The notes below the pieces were generated by a model, which was not told the DNA's origin, did no database searches, and was given only the letters and a program-made list of their open reading frames with translations. A stretch of DNA of 64,000 nucleotides from Bacteroidota bacterium (GTDB taxonomy: Bacteria > Bacteroidota > Bacteroidia > B-17B0 > Aurantibacillaceae): contig JAUXTT010000003.1 of NCBI GenBank assembly GCA_030684395.1, positions 62,001 through 126,000 on the forward strand. The letters run 5' to 3'. Of this stretch, positions 10,901 to 17,491 are shown piece after piece. The position numbers and the translations under genes were made by a program. Every line of letters begins with the position of its first letter. The first letter of the stretch is position 1.

Positions 10901-13900
10901 TTTATAACACCAGCACCAACACCGGAACCAGCACCAACGAATTTTACCTTCCTGACGAGGCCGCTTTTTTAAGCGCAGGTTTTAATAATTGCCTTGGGAA
11001 CTACCTGACAATGAACCAAGCCATTGCTGACCTTGCAGGTCATGTAAATACTGCCTTTGCCACCGCAGGCTTACCGCAATTGCCTGCAAACCCTATGGGA
11101 GACCCTTCATCTAATTATTTTGTACCGGCAAATCAATTCTGCTCACTTTATTCTGCATGCATTACTGATTACATAGCTTACCTCGACGGCCTCAATGCAA
11201 ATTATACCTGCCTCGCAGGAAGCAATCCTGCAGCTTGTAGTAATTACCCTATAAAAACCTATTATGAGTTTGAAACGGCTTATTGCCAGCTTTCCTGTGT
11301 TAATACACCGCATATAGAACCGCTCCCTGCCGAAACATTAAATGTGGAAGATTTTGAGAACGAGTGTATCGCCGCATTTACCGGTGTAGCACAAAGCAAC
11401 GCCTTAACCTTATACAATCAGTATATACTCGATCAAAGAGAACAATTCCGTAATGCGTATATCTCCAAATGTATGGCAGCACGCGAAAACTTTCACACTA
11501 CTTACGACAATCAAAAATACCATTACACACTTTATTATTACGATCAGGGTGGTAACCTCATTAAAACTGTTCCACCTAAGGGCGTGGTGCTGTTTACAGT
11601 ATCAACCGATCTTGCAACAGTAGTAGCACGCCGCAACAATAAGGGGGCAGCACACATTCCTGCACATGCCATGTCCACAGTGTACACCTACAATTCACTA
11701 AACCAACTGGTAAGCCAGATAACACCTGACCAGGATTATTTACAAAGCGATTTTTACTACGATAAACTGGGACGTATGGTTGCCTCACAAAACCCAAAAC
11801 AAAAAGCGGCCAGTCCTGATTTATTAAGCTATACCAAATACGATGGACTGGGAAGAATAACAGAAGTAGGAGAAATGGATCCCGTGGGAACTTATTCAAC
11901 TACAATTAATCCAACAAGCCATAGTGTATTTAATGATATTGGCTTTAACAGTTTGGTGGCTGCAGCAACAAAAAAACAAATTACCAAAACAACATATGAT
12001 TATGCCACACTTCCAATGAGCGATTTTCAGCAGGACCTTTTAAGAGGCCGTGTAACTTCTACCTCCATAGATGCGGATGGAAATGGGACAGCCGAAAACT
12101 CAAGTCATTACAGTTATGATGTGCATGGTAATGTAAAAAGCATGATTAATAGCGATAATTATAACTTAGCGGAGACAATAGGTAATAAACGTACCGATTA
12201 TGAATACGATCTCCTGAGCGGAAAAGTAAATGCCGTACATTATCAGGATGGCATTGCCGACCAATTTCATCATAAATATGAGTATGATGCTGATAACCGT
12301 TTAGTGGCAGCTTATACTTCAACCAACAAACAGGTTTGGGATCGCGATGCTAAATATTTTTATTACCTGCATGGTCCGTTGGCGCGTACGGAGTTAGGGC
12401 AACATAAGGTACAGGGAATGGATTATTATTACACCATACAAGGCTGGATAAAAGGAGTGAACAGCGATGTGCTGAACACTAAGAACGACCCGGGCAGGGA
12501 TGCATACAAAGAACCGGAAACAGGCAATGTACCTTACCAGACTAATGAGCCTGACATGCATACACAAACTGCGGTTGATGCTTATGGCTATACACTTGGA
12601 TATTTTGAGCAAACCAACCAAACAATAAACGGTGTCTCCACAGATTTACGAAAAGATTATGTACCTTTATTAAACGGTACAAGTACAGGTTATTTAACTG
12701 CCGATCCTTATGCCGGCCTTAGTTCAGTATTAACCAATACAACAGCCGTGGCAACCATGCCAAACCTATATAACGGAAATATAAAACACACCACTACTAC
12801 CATAGTTTATCCTACGCTTGCCGATTATTTTGAGCGGGGAATGCCATTGTTACAAGGATATAAATACGATCAGCTCAACCGGATCAGGAACTCATCAGCT
12901 TTTTATGGATATGACCATATAAGTTCAGGAAGTTTGTATGCAATGAATACTTCTGGTGCAGGTTTTAATGTATGGGATCCCGCTATTTCCAACAACTATG
13001 CCACTGATTTTAGTACTTATACCTATGATGCCAATGGAAATATTAAAACCCTTACCCGTAAACAGCAGGATTTCAGCGTACCTGCTTCCTATAGCATAAC
13101 AGCGGCACCCGTAGATAATTATACAGAATACAAATGTATTAACAATGCAACCGGAAGTATTCAGCAGCTTACAGGAGAAGATAACACCAATAGGCTCGAT
13201 CACGTTGCAGGATTTAACAGCCAGACAACAGCAAATTATGAGTACGATGAAATTGGTAACCTCACCAAAGATGTTGCGGAAGGAATTGATATTATAAGTT
13301 GGAATGTTTATGGTAAAATAGAGAAGATCACCAAAACTGGAGTAGCCAATGCTGATGATCTGGAGTTCAGGTACGACTCCAAGGGAAACCGGATCATGAA
13401 AATTAAAAAACCGCGCGATGGAAGTGGTGTTTTAAAATCGCAGAACGACTGGGTTTATACCATTTACCAACGCGATGCACAGGGTAATGTATTAAGCGTT
13501 TATGATATGGTTTATACAAATCCTTCAACCGGAGTATATACCAAAACTCTGAAGCTGAAAGAAAGTGATATTTACGGAAGCTCACGCATAGGTTTAATGG
13601 ACAGAGAAAACGACCAGATTATTTCCGGTGTTACTTTTGATGCAGATATTGACGGAAACGGAGCATTTACAAACATTGCAGTGCATATTGATTCGGAGAC
13701 GGAGCTGGAAAATATCGCTGCGCGTTACTTACCTGTTAGTACACTTACTCATTCTCTGGGTAATAAGCAGTATGAATTAACAAACCATTTAGGCAATGTA
13801 ATGACTGTTGTCTCTGATAAGAAAAAAGCAGTAGACCCCGACACCGATGGAGATGTTGATTATTACGTTGCTGACCTTGTAAGTGCTATGGACTACGGGG

Positions 13901-14880
13901 CGTTCGGAAATATTTTAAGTGGCAGAAACTTTAACTCAAGCTCTGCGAGGTATCAGTTTAATTCTAAAGAATTTGACCCAGAGACAGGCACTCAGGATTA
14001 TGGGGCTCGTATTTATAATCCGAATTTGGGTAGATTTTTAAGTGTTGATGCAATTGCAAATAAATTCCCTTGGTGGTCTCCATATGCCTTTGCTGGTAAT
14101 ACCCCAATTCAAGCACTTGATTTGGATGGTTATGAAATTTTGAATTATAAAACTCCTTTTAGAATAAGAGAAAATTCTGGAGGTGCACAGTTAACAAATA
14201 AATGGGAAATTGCTCGTTCATGGTCTGAGGATTTTTGGGAGTCGCAAGGCATGGTCGAAACTGGGGCGAAATTGTCAACTGGTTTAAAAGGGGCATCTAC
14301 AAATCCGCCATTACCAATGGTATATCCAATTTATCCTGGTACGGGTGATGACCAAGTATATTACACATTGTCGCAAGGCGAACAACAATCATTAGACTTT
14401 TTCGGTGTAGGCAGCCCTCCAGGTTCCATGTCAGACGCTTCCTCTAACCATACAGATGGTATGGCAGCAGACAAAAAGAAAGGAGAAATGTATACTACTA
14501 CAAATAGGAACAAGGCAGCACAAGATAAAACAAGTGGTGTAGCTGGGGCTATTGAATGGCTTTGTACCAAAGTCTTTATGAACTCAAATGTGAAAGGGTC
14601 GATTAATGCAAAATCAGATTTAAATAACATTATTAGAGCTTATGCAGACGCCACAACTTTAGTTGAAAACTTCTATGATTTTAGCACTATTGGAAAAGAC
14701 ATGGGATGGAATGAAAAACAAGTCAATCAATACAAGGCAGATATTATTAACTTTGTGGTTGATGGAAAGCTCCCAAATAACCAAACCAAAGAGTATAATG
14801 CTGCTATTGAAAATAGTGCGATACCAGTTATTACATCATCTAAAGAAGCAGATGCTCAAAAACCTTTAAATTCAAAATAG
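4996..14880 (+). CDS. Giant Rhs-repeat secreted protein with variable C-terminal tail
   Basis: 3294 residues. It has an N-terminal signal segment (CCLLAFFTVLFSARMLA), then a Bacteroidota-type N-terminal region. Residues about 650-2150 are Cys- and Thr-rich with no motif I know. YD/Rhs repeats run from about residue 2175 (YHYTLYYYDQGGNLIKTV, FYYDKLGRMVAS, YDGLGRITEVG) through about 2900. The Rhs-associated core lies at about 2926-3047 (NHLGNVMTVVSD, YQFNSKEFDPETGTQDYGAR, LGRFLSVD, ending DLDGYE). Rhs proteins form a shell that encloses the C-terminal polypeptide. Here about 247 residues follow the DGYE boundary, matching the position of the toxin in polymorphic toxins, but I recognise no catalytic motif in them. 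The codons become AT-richer towards the 3' end. The stop overlaps the next start by one base. Export route unknown; there is no CHU_C or Por sorting domain. Confidence 0.93.
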   Translation: MSKKYFRNTCCLLAFFTVLFSARMLAVDETSSVFARFRNLSTTSKPSVEDNKYGMTTTFTSANTYVKSSTGRVTLKAFDTTAYVPGYTQDVWVMIYAYDFDGILSSNSPMLKKLTVTHDPDHGDVSQDMNTIIIEGAHRLEVKLMDLSSPHTGTITSTDLTTIKNRGNLALELEIETERYYKFTPTSTINFGYVKIFNNDPVSSQVEQIEAYWSFVEGAEEYDLEWTYVDDYGTSTATDWLSASALNVHFRNNSTRVTVTGNSYRIPIVYEHGYLVFRVRAVGRDITNTTLPTLEGSWFPSAESGVLSTAYSGSTPSGTSPYYDAQSVYPIGSAYMKNGTNETLNWQYTATFAEGGKRKQVASFADGSLRSRQMITENNSDQTVIVAESIYDFQGRKAVDILPVPEPDGLNTFTYHPLFNKSTLTGNPGYSKDDFDVDNGSNCVSVPKPLATSAGAGKYYSANNDITGAENFQKYTPNAFGYPFVQTEYMPDNTGRIRAQSGVGDNHYLGTGHETQYDYGTPDQKELDAMFGTDVGYYVHYKKNMVKDANGQTSISYVDMHGRTIATALSGGAPGSMTSDDILTAPTPTVTATYINSKTDDDSINGNSVADDALVFTKDVLIDATTDYTISYNVVPENYTLPCPTYTTTVFCFDCIYDLHISLKDKCGKEWLTETITGVDVDKSPAGYTNPVADGYNALIGKVKLNATTGVYEGFDDVLDSDCGDTVALKHVLNTGSGITIPDLPAGSYTLTKTLTVNQQALDYYTNKYLTSSSCITTLSEFETESETLLNAQNDCGVECAECDQAVTLCESGYKAMLVDVSPGGQYAGFATTNGEIDASAYSLSVLNENNSLPHFPAHYDDHNTGADHYYTPDWKHPIFNGEKSFYRYNNGMIAYVPIDISNPDYQAIAVKITLDNNDVLNYNNHFNSSGDEGTGKFIPVSTCTVSTCSTAPYVYGVRPDQLLTATEFKNAWRASFARELVEYHPEFAYYQFCITQAGNSSHYYPAKYLAATNVAITYSVVPYSTANTNTTVAIPNSKLSSAQTDFTGDWVSTASTFQLHTWTTPSPCSSGSTSAVNLTSDAFDDFLRSITSNSKCELNYFLVNANPSTTPCDAITIAGTVPSYSTSTTTDLIDLDPLFRIEDANPGYNAFIKHQLFGAKSKEMLYHFRQMMLDRLYNLGTSPLGSHPNIGIKEALASHNSTDPQLACQNVYYSPNTSSICVSSETYLNDNQVDKYITYYLGIKQEILKAMADEFAKVPEFNATANQTLYNKSSDYNYFTQLTIPTGSTSLKYVPGYSTSTDSRFWYRKIKGYNKCIGESVWTATSVNFVRASNFILPANYTPAGSLIYDFSGTSSFANQVSYAYNDHYNSNNISYYAPGEVFGFFDKAQACNYDHYSLYVTKTKRFQSGNDYQQSITGIASTNPIDYMDQLTAITDQQYYDQTHLCPITNDFKNLLNDIAKGNLASSTDLGTTTQLPLWVSSYFTNRLYDEIGGSNSNFQFFILNPAVTSTTFSVALTYTTTNSGYTSSTTGTSYTVATNLVSLTIPPACTTAVTSFSDIDEVIAMSNVTWNSGTSTSSFSLTVMAGGLSYIIPGTSYLNLTECSSATAPDICKTTPFANDIQTLMNSLITGGSSLLDHINETSGSGVSLNGSGSVYTGVLTSTILSQLGAGSSACTWNWLKSTTGDTYTISASSGGCSKSIQISLGSSLPTSGSGYVSMYFTGIQKNGTAYEIGFEKVTSSGVTTYTVIPITIETIVGTTTTSVSPMDCDPPANPNCVGIEYDNYTDVDAFLTQLGADQMFAKTSLTPLTNYSAFNASLMSQLPGGTTASYYLRPVYYEVTRGLVFDIVYPVSCDFPNAVTISSNCYSIACSIVFKELGPTTYTSTSVSSIDLNTTNLQAGASNEWNATATFYNIEWMDVPVTIQVCFESKICEDCYTGETPGIVRGGGTLGWSTFSGHSLFNASVYNTSTNTGTSTNEFYLPDEAAFLSAGFNNCLGNYLTMNQAIADLAGHVNTAFATAGLPQLPANPMGDPSSNYFVPANQFCSLYSACITDYIAYLDGLNANYTCLAGSNPAACSNYPIKTYYEFETAYCQLSCVNTPHIEPLPAETLNVEDFENECIAAFTGVAQSNALTLYNQYILDQREQFRNAYISKCMAARENFHTTYDNQKYHYTLYYYDQGGNLIKTVPPKGVVLFTVSTDLATVVARRNNKGAAHIPAHAMSTVYTYNSLNQLVSQITPDQDYLQSDFYYDKLGRMVASQNPKQKAASPDLLSYTKYDGLGRITEVGEMDPVGTYSTTINPTSHSVFNDIGFNSLVAAATKKQITKTTYDYATLPMSDFQQDLLRGRVTSTSIDADGNGTAENSSHYSYDVHGNVKSMINSDNYNLAETIGNKRTDYEYDLLSGKVNAVHYQDGIADQFHHKYEYDADNRLVAAYTSTNKQVWDRDAKYFYYLHGPLARTELGQHKVQGMDYYYTIQGWIKGVNSDVLNTKNDPGRDAYKEPETGNVPYQTNEPDMHTQTAVDAYGYTLGYFEQTNQTINGVSTDLRKDYVPLLNGTSTGYLTADPYAGLSSVLTNTTAVATMPNLYNGNIKHTTTTIVYPTLADYFERGMPLLQGYKYDQLNRIRNSSAFYGYDHISSGSLYAMNTSGAGFNVWDPAISNNYATDFSTYTYDANGNIKTLTRKQQDFSVPASYSITAAPVDNYTEYKCINNATGSIQQLTGEDNTNRLDHVAGFNSQTTANYEYDEIGNLTKDVAEGIDIISWNVYGKIEKITKTGVANADDLEFRYDSKGNRIMKIKKPRDGSGVLKSQNDWVYTIYQRDAQGNVLSVYDMVYTNPSTGVYTKTLKLKESDIYGSSRIGLMDRENDQIISGVTFDADIDGNGAFTNIAVHIDSETELENIAARYLPVSTLTHSLGNKQYELTNHLGNVMTVVSDKKKAVDPDTDGDVDYYVADLVSAMDYGAFGNILSGRNFNSSSARYQFNSKEFDPETGTQDYGARIYNPNLGRFLSVDAIANKFPWWSPYAFAGNTPIQALDLDGYEILNYKTPFRIRENSGGAQLTNKWEIARSWSEDFWESQGMVETGAKLSTGLKGASTNPPLPMVYPIYPGTGDDQVYYTLSQGEQQSLDFFGVGSPPGSMSDASSNHTDGMAADKKKGEMYTTTNRNKAAQDKTSGVAGAIEWLCTKVFMNSNVKGSINAKSDLNNIIRAYADATTLVENFYDFSTIGKDMGWNEKQVNQYKADIINFVVDGKLPNNQTKEYNAAIENSAIPVITSSKEADAQKPLNSK

Positions 14881-15368
14881 TGAAAATAGTTAGAAATATA
14901 TTTAGTGCAACGATTTTATTTATATCCATTATGTTTATTCATTCATGTAAAACAACGTTCCCAAAAACGGAAACTGATTGTGTGAATGAAGCAAAGTACA
15001 TTTTGGACATAACAGCTAAACCAAATTATTCTGAAAAGCTCGAAGTCTTGAAAAAATATGAAGCTTTTAAGGATTATGGAACTAGCGATTATGAAAAAAC
15101 TTATATAAAACTAAATGAATATCTCGTTGTACATCAATGGCAGAACATGACTATTGAAATTAAAAAAGACACATCTAAGTTGAATTTTGAAGGGGCTTTT
15201 AATGCAATATCATATTTGGAAATTAGTTTTCTTGATGCAAAAAAAGAGGACGAATCGAAAAGCATTTGTGTATTTAGATATTCAATAGCAGATAATGAAG
15301 ACCATTATGTTTTATCTTACTTTAAACATAATTTAAATGCAAAAGTAAAACCAGTTTTACCAAAGTGA
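14880..15368 (+). CDS. Small lipoprotein, candidate immunity protein for the Rhs tail
   Basis: 162 residues from a GTG whose first base is the last base of the Rhs TAG stop, so translation is probably coupled. The N-terminus is a lipoprotein signal (IFSATILFISIMFIHSCKTT, Cys at about residue 23). The remainder is a soluble, Lys/Glu-rich domain with no family that I recognise. The DNA is strikingly AT-rich: a hand count over 14881-14940 gives 12 G/C of 60, against 23 of 60 at 11701-11760 inside the Rhs gene. Position directly after an Rhs C-terminal tail, small size and atypical composition are the usual marks of an immunity gene. Lipidation would place it in an envelope membrane, which would fit a toxin acting in the periplasm or envelope. 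This role is inferred, not shown. Confidence 0.75.
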   Translation: MKIVRNIFSATILFISIMFIHSCKTTFPKTETDCVNEAKYILDITAKPNYSEKLEVLKKYEAFKDYGTSDYEKTYIKLNEYLVVHQWQNMTIEIKKDTSKLNFEGAFNAISYLEISFLDAKKEDESKSICVFRYSIADNEDHYVLSYFKHNLNAKVKPVLPK

Positions 15369-15411
15369 GTATCACCCATCCCCGCATTTTCTAAGCAAAA
15401 ACTTTACAAAA

Positions 15412-15429
15412 AGTTCGAAATTTCGAACT
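15412..15429. repeat. 18-bp perfect palindrome downstream of the Rhs locus
   Basis: The sequence agttcgaaatttcgaact reads the same on both strands over 18 bases with no loop. It lies 44 bp after the candidate immunity gene and about 215 bp from the transposase stop, in a 276-bp spacer (15369-15644) in which I see no gene. It has no T-tract, so a terminator role is unlikely. A protein-binding site or recombination-associated palindrome is possible. Confidence 0.5.
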
Positions 15430-15451
15430 GAAGTTTCGGCTTATAAAAATT

Positions 15452-16998
15452 AGCTTAAAAGCGCAATTTTTTTAGTTCCAATCAAGTCCTATAATTTCAA
15501 AAAGAACGGTTTTTTATTTTTTTATTCGATTCGATTTTGGAGTTTCAAGGAAAAATTCATGTGTTTTTGAATCAGGCATACACACTTACCATTACACACT
15601 TTGTAAACTCCATTTTTTGTTTTCAGAACGATTCGTTTAAACTTTTAACCAAGCATCGGCACATCTTTTAGGATGTGTGGAATGCATGGTTTCAAACAGT
15701 TGTATTCCTTGTTTTTTTGTATTCGGAGTTTTGCACTCTCTTTATACAAAACTTTGTATTCATCCTCATTTGGTTCGTTTCCAAAATAAAAATCATTCGG
15801 AGTTCCACAATTTAAAAACCTGCGGTTACGGTTGTTGTATGTTGTTACACCTTCCTCAACAGCAGTAATTAAGTCTTCTAAAGTAACAAAAGATTTCCGT
15901 AAAAGAATATCATTTTTAAAATATTTTATTACCGATTCAATCATACTATTGCTGTAAGGAGCTTTGTCAGTTTGAGCAATCAGGTGCTTGATGTTCGGTT
16001 GTGTGGCAATGAACTCTTTAACAAGACCTTTATTTTCAGAACCATCATCGGTTAAATAATCAAAATACACATCCTCCAGATTATTGTCGGCAATAGCTTT
16101 TTTTAAGGTATGCAAGGACTCCTTGCTTTTACTGCTATAACTAACGTGGGCAGCTAAAATTCTTCTCGAATAATTATCGCAAATCAAATAAATCCAAACT
16201 TTCTTACCATTTAATTTATACATCGTTTTGTCGGCATGTATTAATTCATTGACTTGATGAGCTCTTCTACCCACCGGTTTTTCTTTTTTATATTCTCTTT
16301 TCCGTTTTTCATCTTCGCCCAAAGCAATAGCTATTTCACAAAACTTGGGGAAACTTACAAAAAGAATTCTATCGTTTTTTAACCTTGCAAACAAATCGCT
16401 TAGAGAAAAATCTTTATACTCAGGAATATTAAAGTAACGCCTTTGAAGATCTACAACAAAATCGTTGTCGAATTGATTTAAAGCGGAATTTAAACAGGTA
16501 TTGCCGGGAGAACGCCTGCAATTGATTTTATTTTTTAGTGTGCTGTATGATTGCCTGCTATACCCAACGGTAGCGAGCAATTCATCCATTGCCACCAATG
16601 GCTTTATTTTTTCAATCATGTTTACAAACTCAGTACGTTGTTTTTTGAACTGCTTTTCCAATGATTGGTTTTCACAAACGATGTTCAGAAAAAAATCCAG
16701 CGTATGTAAAACAGCATCTTTGCAGGAATTTTGCAATTGTTTATTAAAAAAGGCAATTTCTTTCAAACCATCTTTTTCAGCTAATTGCTCAATCGCTTCC
16801 CTTCCTCCGTTCATCCAACTGTGTGCTGTAGATTTAGGAGCTGTAGATTTTTCGGTTCCTTTAATGTGTTTGTACTTTTCAAGAACGGTGTACTTCCTGT
16901 ACTCTTTTTTGGCTTGTTTCATAGCAAAATAAAAAATCCACAAGGTTACGAAAGCAGAAAATATAACATTTCAATAATTAGCTCTACAGCTTAAAAGC
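15452..16998 (-). mobile_element. Insertion-sequence-like element (boundaries tentative)
   Basis: A single DDE transposase gene lies between an Rhs locus and the broken tail of another gene, which is what an IS insertion looks like. The 11-base word agcttaaaagc occurs in the same orientation at 15452-15462 and 16988-16998 and could mark the outer limits or a target duplication, giving an element of about 1.5 kb. I could not find convincing terminal inverted repeats, so the ends are provisional. Confidence 0.4.
15645..16922 (-). CDS. IS transposase with integrase (rve, DDE) core
   Basis: About 425 residues from the ATG at 16922 (MKQAKKEYRKY); an in-frame ATG seven codons upstream is possible but gives a poorer N-terminus. 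The C-terminal half is an rve/DDE domain: first Asp in LIHADKTMYKLNGKKVW, second in LTDDGSEN, and Glu in APYSNSMIESVIKYFKND, with about 35 residues between the second Asp and the Glu. The ending GVTTYNNRNRRF resembles the typical YN..RPH region of IS3/IS481-like enzymes. The N-terminal 130 residues are basic and helical, with a possible helix-turn-helix at GYSRQSYSTLKNK. It cuts and joins DNA during transposition. It looks intact. I cannot assign the IS family with certainty; IS3-like is the nearest guess. Confidence 0.88.
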   Translation of the reverse strand: MKQAKKEYRKYTVLEKYKHIKGTEKSTAPKSTAHSWMNGGREAIEQLAEKDGLKEIAFFNKQLQNSCKDAVLHTLDFFLNIVCENQSLEKQFKKQRTEFVNMIEKIKPLVAMDELLATVGYSRQSYSTLKNKINCRRSPGNTCLNSALNQFDNDFVVDLQRRYFNIPEYKDFSLSDLFARLKNDRILFVSFPKFCEIAIALGEDEKRKREYKKEKPVGRRAHQVNELIHADKTMYKLNGKKVWIYLICDNYSRRILAAHVSYSSKSKESLHTLKKAIADNNLEDVYFDYLTDDGSENKGLVKEFIATQPNIKHLIAQTDKAPYSNSMIESVIKYFKNDILLRKSFVTLEDLITAVEEGVTTYNNRNRRFLNCGTPNDFYFGNEPNEDEYKVLYKESAKLRIQKNKEYNCLKPCIPHILKDVPMLG

Positions 16999-17264
16999 TA
17001 CGACTAAACTATGTTCTTCTGCTTGCCTTGGGCAACGGAAGTGTGCAGATACGTGTACCACGCCATGCGGGCGAAGCGGCTTTTAGATTTGAATACAGCT
17101 TAACTAATAATGGAAACGATTGGCAATTGTTTACTTATAGTTCGCTAACCAAACAAGTTATAAAAAGCCAGGCACCTGCAAGTACAATATATGTTAGGTA
17201 CGCTGCTATCGACAAAACGGGCATAGGTACATTTAGTACGACTAAAAGTGCCATTGTGTTGTAG
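16995..17264 (+). pseudogene. 3' fragment of an FN3-like protein gene
   Basis: The frame opens after a stop at 16992-16994, without a plausible start, and encodes LALGNGSVQIRVPRHAGEAA followed by FRFEYSL, a WQLFTYSSLTK strand and IYVRYAAIDKTGIGTFS before the stop. This reads as one fibronectin type III-like beta sandwich, the usual C-terminus of small Bacteroidota proteins of this type; the N-terminal half is missing. G+C is higher than in the flanking IS. The nearby transposase probably caused or accompanied the truncation. A TTG at 17028 could in principle start a 78-residue product, but it begins in the middle of the domain. Confidence 0.6.
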
Positions 17265-17282
17265 GTTATTAATCTTCTTATT

Positions 17283-17322
17283 AAAAGGCTGTCTGATAAC
17301 AGATTTATCGGATGGTCTTTTT
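17283..17322 (+). terminator. Hairpin plus T-tract after the FN3 fragment
   Basis: AAAAGGCTGTCTGAT pairs with ATCGGATGGTCTTTT (17307-17321), with a 9-base loop. All departures from perfect pairing are G-U wobbles, and a run of T follows. It lies 19 bp after the fragment's stop and would isolate the secretin operon from upstream transcription. Confidence 0.6.
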
Positions 17323-17453
17323 AGTTGTTGATGAAAACACGCTATCTGCACAAAGCAGGATGGGAAGGATTAAACGATCTAATTCATCTTGACTTAGCAT
17401 AATCAGCCATTTATCTAAATGCAGGATTTATTGTTTAAAAACCTGTTAATATC

Positions 17454-17484
17454 TTTCGCTAATCGGGTAAAAATCCTATATTTG
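17454..17484 (+). promoter_or_regulatory. Promoter of the secretin operon
   Basis: The -7 box TATATTTG (17477-17484) matches the Bacteroidota consensus TAnnTTTG. Exactly 19 bases upstream is TTTC (17454-17457), one base from TTTG. Transcription should begin near 17490-17491, next to the TTG start codon at 17492, so the mRNA would be leaderless or nearly so. In-frame stops upstream exclude a longer ATG start. Confidence 0.6.
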
Positions 17485-17491
17485 TTGCCCC

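Noticed and set aside
14140-14880. Reading the Rhs tail as a known nuclease or deaminase toxin
   Set aside because: No HNH, HxxxH, (H/C)AE or similar catalytic pattern could be found in the 247 residues, so no toxin class is assigned.
11518-15602. Shared 16-base word taccattacacacttt in the Rhs gene (11518) and in the post-immunity spacer (15587), possibly an orphan Rhs fragment
   Set aside because: Similarity stops at the edges of the word, and a 16-base match is near chance level within 64 kb of AT-rich DNA.
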